A DNA stretch of 64,000 bases from Syntrophopropionicum propionicicum_A (GTDB lineage Bacteria > Bacillota > Desulfotomaculia > Desulfotomaculales > Pelotomaculaceae): contig NZ_JBMGJC010000002.1 in assembly GCF_048984525.1 (NCBI RefSeq), positions 62,001 through 126,000 of the forward strand. The letters are read 5' to 3'. Every line of letters begins with the position of its first letter. Position 1 is the first letter of the stretch. The translations under genes and the position numbers were made by a program. The notes under the pieces were generated by a model. That model was not told the origin of the DNA and searched no databases. It saw nothing but the letters and a program-made list of their open reading frames with translations. Below, piece after piece: positions 34,939 to 42,847 of the stretch.

Positions 34939-34971
34939 TGGTTAGCAAATTGGTTAGCAAGTTGTTAGTAA
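34939..34971 (+). repeat. Phased direct repeats near the tRNA remnant
   Basis: TGGTTAGCAA at 34939-34948 and 34951-34960, then the variant TTGTTAGTAA at 34962-34971; starts are 12 and 11 bases apart, about one helical turn. Such arrays near an attachment site resemble integrase arm-binding sites. The rest of 34791-35230 is AT-rich with no gene seen. Confidence 0.5.
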
Positions 34972-35230
34972 ATAAATTTAAAAACATATGTAATATATAA
35001 GAAGTAAGCCCAAAATTTATATTCGAAGAGTTGGATCACAGTTTCCGTGTCTAGTCGGACAAAATGAAGGACATAGTTTATTGGGTATTTTACATAACCT
35101 ATTACTTTTTTTTACGGTACTAAAACGCACCGTTTTTTAGAAAATTATTTCAAAAAAATCTTCCTAAATATGCAGGATATTACAAGATTCGCCACGAAAT
35201 TATACATATAATTTTTAGGGAGTAGGTATC

Positions 35231-35380
35231 ATGTCCCGTACTGAACTACTTATAGAGATAGAGCGTCTGCGGTCAGTAATGTATACGATAGCTCCATATA
35301 GCCGGAATATTGGAGAGTTGTTGGAAGTAAGCCAGCAGTTGGATGGATTAATAGTGGAGTATCAGAAGGTCGCTGGGTAA
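35231..35380 (+). CDS. Spo0E-family aspartyl phosphatase-like small protein
   Basis: 49 residues starting MSRTELLIEIERLRSVMY and ending LLEVSQQLDGLIVEYQ. Both the E-I-LR first helix and the SQ-LD-LI second helix fit the Spo0E family, which dephosphorylates Spo0A-P and delays sporulation. ATG follows AGGGAG with 8-9 bases. Too short for most gene callers. Confidence 0.82.
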   Translation: MSRTELLIEIERLRSVMYTIAPYSRNIGELLEVSQQLDGLIVEYQKVAG

Positions 35381-35402
35381 GGCGGCTTTTTTACTCTTGA
35401 TT

Positions 35403-35895
35403 AGCTGCGGCAGCACTCGCTCAAGTACACAATAAAACTGGCTGGCTGGGGCATGAACTCAAAATTGTGGCTCATATCATGTACTGCAAATCCGAAATAA
35501 TGTGTGATAATGGACGTATTATTCCGATTATGACATTTGGCCCGGTCAGTGTGTTGCCAGAATATCGGGGCAAGGGATATGGTAGTAAGCTGATTCGTTT
35601 TGCAATGGAAAAAGCGCTGGAGCTTGTTTGTGGAGCGATTACGGGAAATCCAGATTGCTATTAGAGATTTGGATTTGTCAGTGGTTATTCTATGCATGTT
35701 TATTACGCTGCTGTTCCATGAGATGAAGAGGCTCCGTTCTTTATGGTAAAGGAATTGCAATCAGGTTATCTTACTGGGATAACAGGTACTTTTCAAGACC
35801 CGGATGGTTATTTGGTGGATGATGCAGAAGTAGAGAAATTTGACGCAGCCTTCCCGTCAAAAGAAAAAAAGAAGCTGCCATGGCAGTTAGCATGA
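35403..35895 (+). pseudogene. Decayed GNAT acetyltransferase
   Basis: One reading frame gives HIMYCKSEIMCDNGRI, then the acetyl-CoA loop VLPEYRGKGYGSKLIRFAME, then RFGFVSGYSMHVYYAAV, then FMVKELQSGYLTGI and VEKFDAAFPSKEKKKLP. It is broken by stop codons after NPDCY and after VYYAAVP, and AITGNP has lost residues. The N-terminal start is also gone. It was a full-length GNAT family N-acetyltransferase. Confidence 0.85.
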
Positions 35896-35916
35896 TAACA
35901 GTATAATTCCTTTCAC

Positions 35917-35942
35917 GGGTGATCTTGGCGATCGCCCTTTTT
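35917..35942 (+). terminator. Terminator after the acetyltransferase remnant
   Basis: GGGTGATC-TTGGC-GATCGCCC stem (one G-T pair) followed by TTTTT. Confidence 0.8.
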
Positions 35943-36165
35943 CTATGCCCAGAGCATCAGCCATCTTTAATTTTATGGACTGACAATATGTTGCAGGCCT
36001 AATACGCTATGCTTAATAAGGAATATTTGCTGCCGGCCGGTGAGTTATAAATAAACTGTTTGAGTAAGGGGTATTATAAAGGTATTTTGGCGAAAAAGGG
36101 AGAAGTATACAACTAAGCTATCATTATCCAAAAATAAGATTGTAAAATTTAAATGGGGTGGTAAT

Positions 36166-38589
36166 TTGCATGATCTGGTAAGGGGTGTAACAAATGCGGG
36201 CCTTTTACATGACATAGGCAAGGTTTTACACCGTGGCTCAAATGTTGACGGGCGTGCCCACAGCGTCTCCGGCTGTGCATGGGTTAATAAATTTACGGAT
36301 GACCAGCTTATCCTGGACTGTATCAGATACCACCATCACCAGGATCTCATCTCGGCGGAATTAGAAAAAGACAGCGCCGCTTATATCGTTTACCTGGCTG
36401 ACAATATCGCTTCCGGCTCCGACCGCCGGGAAACAGAAGGCGAAGCGGCCGGGGGTTTTGACAGAAGCAGGCCGCAGAATTCGATTTACAACCTACTGAA
36501 CAACGCAGCAGGAAAAACTGTCCACAAAGTAGCGCCGATACATGAAAAAATTAATTACCCGCAGGAAAGGGGGGACTATAAACCAGCCCCAGATTACAAC
36601 CGGATCATTTCAGGCATCAGCGCAGGCTTAGCCGGCATTAATTTTCAGGATGAATATGTGAATTCTTTGCTGGAGCTTACCGAAGCTTACTTATCCTACA
36701 TCCCGTCCTCTACATATTTGAGCGAGGTCGCCGATATATCACTTTTTGACCACTCTAAGATAACAGCGGCCCTGGCGGCCTGTATCGCTTTATATCTGGA
36801 AAGTCAGCAGAGAGCTGATTATTATCTGGAGCTGTTTAAAAACAGGCGGGATTTTTACCGGGAAAAAGCCTTCTGCCTGCTCTCTATAGATATTTCGGGG
36901 ATTCAGCAATTTATTTATACAATTTCTTCTAAAGGAGCTTTAAAAGGTCTGCGGGCGCGCTCCTTTTATCTGGAGCTGCTGCTGGAAAACCTGGCAGACG
37001 AAATTCTCTGTGCCTGTTCTCTTTACCGCACCAACCTTTTATATACGGGCGGCGGGCATGCTTATATTTTACTGCCCCATACCGCAGAGGCCAGAAAAAA
37101 GTCAGGTGAAGCTATCAGGAATATTAACAGTAAGCTGATTGAATATTTCGGCGCCCGCCTGTTTGTAGCTTATGGCCTACAGGAATGCTCGGCAGAGGAG
37201 TTGATGAGCAAAACTGATGATCCCGAAAGCTACGTCAATATTTTCCGCAGCTTGTCCGCTCAAGTATCGGAAAACAAGTTGAGGCGTTATTCGGCTGAGG
37301 AGCTGCGGCTGTTAAACAGTACCTCTACCGACAAGTCAGGGCGCGAATGCGGCGTTTGCGGGGTGTCAGGCCTGCTGGAGGAAAGAAACGACGTAGGCGC
37401 CCTTTGTCAAACCTGCGCTGCTTTTACTGACATCTCCGGGATGCTGATCAAACCAGATACAGTTTTTGTAGTCGCCAACCAGGAATTAAACGGTACATTC
37501 TTGCCGCTGTTTTCGAGCCGGGGCGAGGAGTATTATTTTTACGCCTTTAAGGCAGAAAAAGTCAGGGAGCTCCTGCAAAAAACCCCGGAAAAAGTGGTGC
37601 GCATATACAGTAAGAATACCTACCGTACCGGCTTTTATCTGGCCACCAGACTATGGCTGGGGGATTATGCGGCCACCGGCCAGACCGGGGAATTGAAAAC
37701 TTTTCCCGAGTTGGCCGCAAGCTCTAGAGGCATCGAAAGGATCGGGGTGCTGCGGGCAGATGTAGATAACATGGGTGCCGCCTTTGTCAGCGGTTTTATC
37801 AGGGAACACGCGGCTGAAAACAAATACAGGTATCTAACCCTGTCACGTACTGCCACCCTGTCGCGCAGCCTGTCCATTTTTTTTAAATACTATCTAAATG
37901 ACTTGTTGGCCAACGGCGAATTTGACCTGCTGGCGCCGGCCAAAGCACGTAATATTGTGGTCGTATATTCAGGCGGCGATGACTTGTTTCTGGTGGGCGC
38001 CTGGAACGAGGTGCTGGCGGCAGCTATTGATATACGCAGGGCTTTTGCCCGTTATGCCGGCGGCACACTGACCCTGTCGGCAGGCTTTGCCGTTTTTGTG
38101 CCGGGTTACCCCATTGCCAGGATGGCGGCTGAAACAGCCCAGTTGGAGGAATACGCCAAACAGCACCGCTGCAACGGCCGGGAGAAAAACGCCATCTCGC
38201 TGTTCGGGCTGGAAATCGGCGATGGACAGCTGCAAGCACAGCACACCTATGACTGGGATACCTTTGAGGAGCATGTGCTGGGCGAAAAGTACGCGGTTAT
38301 TGACAGTATTTTTTCCGGCAGTGACGACTACGGCAGCAGCTACCTGTACAACATCGTCGACTTGCTGCGGCAGGCGCAGAGTGATGCGATAAATATAGCG
38401 CGCCTGGCTTATTTGCTGGGAAGGCGGGAGCCAGGGCAGAAAGCCAGCGCTGAGTTTAAAAAAAGTTACCGTAATTTTTCTCAAAGTATTTATCAATGGG
38501 CCTTAAACGATGAGGACAGGCGGCAATTGATTACAGCAATCATGCTGTATACATATTATAACCGCAATGAAAAGGAGGAGCAGGCATGA
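36166..38589 (+). CDS. cas10: Cas10/Csm1, type III-A effector large subunit
   Basis: 807 residues. The N-terminal HD nuclease motif LLHDIGKVLHR (about residue 13) supplies single-strand DNase activity. A zinc ribbon with CGVCGVSG and CQTC lies near residues 395-415. The cyclase palm carries GGDD in VVYSGGDDLFLVG near residue 603, so cyclic oligoadenylate synthesis should be intact. TTG start after GGGGTGG. It leads a tightly packed operon with csm2-csm5 and cas6. Both output activities plus Csm6 downstream give a complete type III signalling system. Confidence 0.96.
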   Translation: MHDLVRGVTNAGLLHDIGKVLHRGSNVDGRAHSVSGCAWVNKFTDDQLILDCIRYHHHQDLISAELEKDSAAYIVYLADNIASGSDRRETEGEAAGGFDRSRPQNSIYNLLNNAAGKTVHKVAPIHEKINYPQERGDYKPAPDYNRIISGISAGLAGINFQDEYVNSLLELTEAYLSYIPSSTYLSEVADISLFDHSKITAALAACIALYLESQQRADYYLELFKNRRDFYREKAFCLLSIDISGIQQFIYTISSKGALKGLRARSFYLELLLENLADEILCACSLYRTNLLYTGGGHAYILLPHTAEARKKSGEAIRNINSKLIEYFGARLFVAYGLQECSAEELMSKTDDPESYVNIFRSLSAQVSENKLRRYSAEELRLLNSTSTDKSGRECGVCGVSGLLEERNDVGALCQTCAAFTDISGMLIKPDTVFVVANQELNGTFLPLFSSRGEEYYFYAFKAEKVRELLQKTPEKVVRIYSKNTYRTGFYLATRLWLGDYAATGQTGELKTFPELAASSRGIERIGVLRADVDNMGAAFVSGFIREHAAENKYRYLTLSRTATLSRSLSIFFKYYLNDLLANGEFDLLAPAKARNIVVVYSGGDDLFLVGAWNEVLAAAIDIRRAFARYAGGTLTLSAGFAVFVPGYPIARMAAETAQLEEYAKQHRCNGREKNAISLFGLEIGDGQLQAQHTYDWDTFEEHVLGEKYAVIDSIFSGSDDYGSSYLYNIVDLLRQAQSDAINIARLAYLLGRREPGQKASAEFKKSYRNFSQSIYQWALNDEDRRQLITAIMLYTYYNRNEKEEQA

Positions 38590-39128
38590 GTGGTGATATG
38601 AGAGAGGCCCTTAGAAAAGCAGGGCTTGCGGGTGAGCCGTTACAACCCGCTAAAACCCAAACGAGAGGGACCGATAATACTGGCAGAGCAGGCTCTAGAG
38701 GCGCGCCGCCCGCTCAGCCGTCCCGGTCGCAAACCGCCGCGGCGCAATTCACACTGGGGGAAAACTATACCGCCCAGGCAGACCAGGTTATCCAGGAACT
38801 GAAGCGATCATTAAGGGATTACCAGAGATTTACCACCAGCAAAATTAGGAACATATTGGCTATGGTCAGCGAAATCTACAACGATGTGATCACCGAACAA
38901 GACGACCTCTTGAGCCCGGAGCTGCAGAGCCGGATCGAATACCTGAAAGTGCGGCTGGTCTACGAGTGCGGGCGGGAACCGTATGTGGTCAAGCCCTTCG
39001 TAACTAAGGCGGGGTTGCTGGATCTATTAAATAACATTGGCGGCAGCCGGGAGAACTTTAAAAAATTTTCCCGCTATATGGAAGCGCTGGTAGCCTACCA
39101 CCGCTACTATGGAGGTCAGGATAAGTAA
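38586..39128 (+). CDS. csm2: Csm2 small subunit with an N-terminal extension
   Basis: 180 residues; the start overlaps the cas10 stop (ATGA), indicating coupling. Residues about 65-178 are the helical Csm2 fold that lines the crRNA-target duplex (VIQELKRSLRDYQRFTTSKI, RLVYECGREPYVVKPFV). Residues about 12-58 form a low-complexity Pro/Ala/Thr/Gln linker (PPAQPSRSQTAAAQF) that ordinary Csm2 proteins of about 120-140 residues lack. Confidence 0.9.
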   Translation: MSGDMREALRKAGLAGEPLQPAKTQTRGTDNTGRAGSRGAPPAQPSRSQTAAAQFTLGENYTAQADQVIQELKRSLRDYQRFTTSKIRNILAMVSEIYNDVITEQDDLLSPELQSRIEYLKVRLVYECGREPYVVKPFVTKAGLLDLLNNIGGSRENFKKFSRYMEALVAYHRYYGGQDK

Positions 39129-39143
39129 GGGGGGAAGGGTATA

Positions 39144-39839
39144 ATGTACGGAAAAATTTTTATCAAATGCAAAATGAAAGTTTTAACCGGTATGCATATT
39201 GGCGGGTCGTCGGCATTTTCCGCTATCGGCGCGGTTGACAGCCCGGTAATCAGGGATTCTTTCACCGGTGAACCGATGCTGCCCGGTTCCAGCCTCAAGG
39301 GTAAAATGCGCACGCTGCTGGCAAAGAGCATCAAATACCACTACATAACCCAGGAATGCGCCAATGACCCTGAGGAAATTACGCGCCTCTTCGGCTCCGC
39401 CGGCAACAGTAAAAAAGGGATCAATCCCAAGGCCGCGCGCCTGCAATTCGCCGACGCTTTTCTGGTCAACGCCGCAGACCTGAAAAAGCGCGGCGGTATG
39501 ACTGAAGTGAAGTTTGAAAACACGATCAGCCGTCTTACAGCTGTTGCCAACCCGCGGCAGATAGAAAGGGTGGTAAGGGGTTCCGAATTCGCCATTAATA
39601 TGGTTTATGATATGGAGGATCAAGCAGTACTCAAAATTGATTTTACCAATATCGCCAAAGCCCTGAAGCTGCTGTCTATGGATTACCTGGGCGGGCACGG
39701 GTCACGCGGTTACGGTAAAGTGGCTTTTGCGGATTTTACGGTAGAAGTGAGAGAGGGAGAATGCCCCGTGGATGTAAACACCCTTCTAAATATGTTAAAG
39801 GAAGTGGAGGAGTATGGAGCATTTTCTTTACAGGCTTAG
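39144..39839 (+). CDS. csm3: Csm3 backbone and target-RNA nuclease
   Basis: 231 residues of RAMP fold. The N-terminal GGSSAFSAIGAVDSPVIRD holds the Asp that cuts target RNA every six bases in characterised Csm complexes; LPGSSLKGKMRTLL is the thumb and glycine-rich loop. The C-terminal part carries GGHGSRGYGKV. Several copies form the backbone of the complex. It overlaps csm4 by 26 bases. Confidence 0.96.
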   Translation: MYGKIFIKCKMKVLTGMHIGGSSAFSAIGAVDSPVIRDSFTGEPMLPGSSLKGKMRTLLAKSIKYHYITQECANDPEEITRLFGSAGNSKKGINPKAARLQFADAFLVNAADLKKRGGMTEVKFENTISRLTAVANPRQIERVVRGSEFAINMVYDMEDQAVLKIDFTNIAKALKLLSMDYLGGHGSRGYGKVAFADFTVEVREGECPVDVNTLLNMLKEVEEYGAFSLQA

Positions 39840-40755
39840 CTTTACCACCGCCCTGCATATGGGGAAGGATGCGGGAGCCGGCTCATTAGATGACTGCCGG
39901 ATGAACATCCATGCCGATACCATCTTTTCCGCCCTGTGCTGTGAAGCAGCCCGCGCCGGCGAGGTTAACGGGCTGGCTGACTTGTTTGCCGGCGGGGCGC
40001 TGACCATATCCGACGCGCTGCCTTATGCCGGAGATGAGCTTTTCCTGCCCAGGCCTATTTTGTTTATTAATAATACCAGGCGTGAAGGTGACGCCGGTTT
40101 AAAAAAAGCGTTAAAGAACGTAGAGTACATCCCCCTGTCCTTATTCGCAGACTACCTGCTGGGTTTGCGCCGGCCGCAAATAGATGTCGAAAAATTTAAA
40201 TACAAGTTTGGCCGGATGGTTGTCGTTACCAGGGTGGCATTAAAGGGTAATGACCAGCCCCTGCCGTACCATGTGGCCGCGTGGAAATTTGCCAGAGGCT
40301 GCGGGCTGTATCTGGTTGTCCGCGCCGAGCATGAGGATGCCCGGCATACTTTCGGGACCTTGCTGGCCCGCCTGGGCCTGTCCGGCATCGGCGGCAAGCA
40401 GTCATCGGGCTGGGGGAAATTTGAAGTCCGGCAAAGCGACGTGCCTGCAGGATTAATGGAGTTGATTGAGGACAGCCGGGCGCAATATCAGATGCTGCTT
40501 GGCACCGCCCTGCCGGCGGATAACGAATTGGATGATGTTTTGGCTGACGGCTGGTATGCTCTGGTCAGGCGTGGCGGCTTTATCTGTTCCGAAAATTATG
40601 CGCCCGGGCAGATGAAAAAACGCACGATGTATATGATGGCGCCTGGTTCCTGTTTGCGGCGAAGGTTCAAGGGGGGCATGTACGACCTGTCCGACGGCGG
40701 CACCCATCCCGTATGGCGATTCGGCAACACTCTATTTGCGGGGGTGAACTTGTGA
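39814..40755 (+). CDS. csm4: Csm4, crRNA 5'-handle-binding subunit
   Basis: 313 residues, double RAMP. Begins MEHFLYRLSFTTALHMGKD, then HADTIFSALCCEAAR, typical of Csm4, which caps the complex next to Cas10 and holds the crRNA 5' tag. GIGGKQSSGWGKFEV is the glycine-rich loop. ATG 39814 lies inside csm3 after GTGGAGG. The stop overlaps the csm5 GTG. Confidence 0.95.
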   Translation: MEHFLYRLSFTTALHMGKDAGAGSLDDCRMNIHADTIFSALCCEAARAGEVNGLADLFAGGALTISDALPYAGDELFLPRPILFINNTRREGDAGLKKALKNVEYIPLSLFADYLLGLRRPQIDVEKFKYKFGRMVVVTRVALKGNDQPLPYHVAAWKFARGCGLYLVVRAEHEDARHTFGTLLARLGLSGIGGKQSSGWGKFEVRQSDVPAGLMELIEDSRAQYQMLLGTALPADNELDDVLADGWYALVRRGGFICSENYAPGQMKKRTMYMMAPGSCLRRRFKGGMYDLSDGGTHPVWRFGNTLFAGVNL

Positions 40756-41888
40756 AATACGGTCATCTCGAGAGGCTGAATATTACCCTGCGCGCGCTGG
40801 GGCCGGTTTTTATCGGCTCGGGAGAGAGCCTCAATAAAAAAGAATATATCTTTGACGCGCGTAAAGGCCTGATCTATTTTCCCGACCTGCCGCGCCTGGT
40901 TACTTTTTTAAAAAGCCGTTCACTGCTGCCGAAGTATGAAGATTACCTCTACCAGCAGCGGCACAATGACTTCCGTGTTTTTTTAAGGGAAAACGGTATC
41001 GGCGAGGCTGACTATCCGTCCTTCATCAGTTACAGCATAGAAGCAGGTGAAGCTGCCCGGGCGGCAAACTTCCGTGAAGTGCTGACCTTCATCAAAGATC
41101 CCGCAGGGTACCCCTATATACCGGGCTCCAGCGTTAAAGGGGCCGTCCGCACAGCGCTGGCAGCTATGTTAATTAAAGAAGGCCGCTGGGACAGCTCCAG
41201 GCGTGAAATTACCGGCGCCGATAGTTCCGTAAACGTGCGGAAATTCCTGGCCAGAGAAGCGGACAGGCTGGAGAAAAGAATTTTTTACCGCCTGGGGATT
41301 AGAGATCCCAGGGAAGGCGGCGAGATATACAGTCCGGTCAACGACTTGATGCGCGGCGTCAGCATCAGCGACAGCGCCCCATTGAGTTTTGAGACCCTGA
41401 CCTTGACGGGCAAATACGACCGCAAACCGGATGGAACCGTCAACAACCTGCCGATATTCAGGGAAGTTATAAAACCGGGCAGCGAAGCCCGTTTGACCGT
41501 GACTCTGGATACAGCCATGCTGGCTAATGCCGGGCTAAATGCGAAAAGCATCGAGGCGGCTTTACATAGCTTTGCTGATGAGCATTATGCTAATTTCGAA
41601 CAGTGCTTTGCGGAAACCCCGGATGATGCAACAGTTTCGGCCCAACAGGGGGTGGATATTATCCTGGGGGGAGGAGCGGGTTATGTGTCCAAAACCCTTG
41701 TCTATAACTTGTTTCCCCAACGGGAGCAAGCCTTGGACCTGGCCGCGAAAATAATGGCCAAACAATTTCCCCGGCACGGCCACGGCAAAGACGCCGCCGT
41801 ATACAAAGTGTCGCCCCATACATTAAAGACGGCCATGTATGCGGGGCAGTATTACCAGATGGGCAGATGCGAACTGATCGTGGAATAA
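40752..41888 (+). CDS. csm5: Csm5, crRNA 3'-end subunit
   Basis: About 378 residues, RAMP fold: ALGPVFIGSGESLNKKEYIF, YIPGSSVKGAVRTALAAM and late glycine-rich region. Csm5 caps the far end of the filament and takes part in crRNA 3' trimming with host nucleases. GTG 40752 overlaps the csm4 TGA (GTGA), so this start is preferred over an upstream in-frame ATG at 40713. Confidence 0.94.
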   Translation: MKYGHLERLNITLRALGPVFIGSGESLNKKEYIFDARKGLIYFPDLPRLVTFLKSRSLLPKYEDYLYQQRHNDFRVFLRENGIGEADYPSFISYSIEAGEAARAANFREVLTFIKDPAGYPYIPGSSVKGAVRTALAAMLIKEGRWDSSRREITGADSSVNVRKFLAREADRLEKRIFYRLGIRDPREGGEIYSPVNDLMRGVSISDSAPLSFETLTLTGKYDRKPDGTVNNLPIFREVIKPGSEARLTVTLDTAMLANAGLNAKSIEAALHSFADEHYANFEQCFAETPDDATVSAQQGVDIILGGGAGYVSKTLVYNLFPQREQALDLAAKIMAKQFPRHGHGKDAAVYKVSPHTLKTAMYAGQYYQMGRCELIVE

Positions 41889-41913
41889 ATTTATGATATC
41901 AGGTAAGTGAAAA

Positions 41914-42660
41914 ATGATGCAAAAAATTATTGTGCAGTGTAAATATGGCGGCGAGCAAAGGGCCAACTATAATTGGGGCTCACTTTTTCATGGTTTCCTG
42001 CTCAAGGCCCTGCCGCCTGATGTGGCGGAAACGCTCCACCATAGCCGGCTTAGGCCCTTTTCCCAGTATGTTTTACCCCAACCCGGCCAGGATTTAAGCT
42101 GGGTTATCGGTATGTGGGATACTGAAATAGCCGGTCACATTGGGCAGGCCGTACTGCCTTTGACCCGGATTGAGCTGCAGCAAAAGGGTTTGACTTTGGA
42201 AGTGACCGGCACGCAAAGAGTTTTGCAAAGTGAGCAGGAGTATTTCAGCCGTTTTTTTGCGGCCGGAGCTCCGTGCCGGCGCTATGAACTGGAGTTTCTA
42301 ACCCCGTGCACCCACAGGCAGGACGGCCAATACGCTTTGTTTCCCAACCCGGATTTGATTGTCAACAGCATTAGCAAGCGCTACAGCGATTTTACCCATG
42401 ATGTGTCTATCGACGACCCCCAGGCTATGGAACAAGTAGCGCGGCATATGCGCATAGTCCGTTATTCCCTGCGAACGGCTGTCTATTTCCTGGAAAATAC
42501 CAAAATTACCGGCTACATGGGACGGATAACGCTGGTCATCAGCGGGCCGGAACCACTCGCCAGGTTGGCCGGGGCCTTGCTTTCCTTCGCTGAATACTGC
42601 GGGATAGGGATAAAAACAGCCCTGGGTATGGGGGCTGTAAAAATCAAGCAAATAGTTTAG
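41914..42660 (+). CDS. cas6: Cas6 CRISPR endoribonuclease
   Basis: 248 residues. Cas6 cuts the pre-crRNA within repeats to leave an 8-base 5' handle. The C-terminal glycine-rich loop GIGIKTALGMGAVKI is characteristic. The N-terminal half holds candidate catalytic histidines (LFHGFLLKAL). The last gene before the array; the handle predicted from the repeat end would be ACGGAAAC. Confidence 0.93.
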   Translation: MMQKIIVQCKYGGEQRANYNWGSLFHGFLLKALPPDVAETLHHSRLRPFSQYVLPQPGQDLSWVIGMWDTEIAGHIGQAVLPLTRIELQQKGLTLEVTGTQRVLQSEQEYFSRFFAAGAPCRRYELEFLTPCTHRQDGQYALFPNPDLIVNSISKRYSDFTHDVSIDDPQAMEQVARHMRIVRYSLRTAVYFLENTKITGYMGRITLVISGPEPLARLAGALLSFAEYCGIGIKTALGMGAVKIKQIV

Positions 42661-42847
42661 TGGTTTTGCGGTTATCACCCGAATTGAGCGCCGCAACCAG
42701 AAATCAAGCGTAAAACAGAGAAAGCGTAAGATAATTTGGTGTGATTAATGTGCTGGCGGCAATAATATGGGGACCAATGGAAAATATTATTTCTGCTCCG
42801 CAAAATGCATTTTGGGACCAGGCAAAACAAGGCTTTCAGCGGACAGG
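42661..42847 (+). promoter_or_regulatory. Putative CRISPR leader
   Basis: 187 bases between cas6 and the first repeat. An inverted repeat TGGTT..GCGG / CCGC.AACCA spans about 42661-42699 and could end the cas6 transcript. The right part is AT-richer (AATAATATGG, AAAATATTATTT). Its position upstream of the end from which crRNAs must be read makes it the leader; no promoter is clear. Confidence 0.5.
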
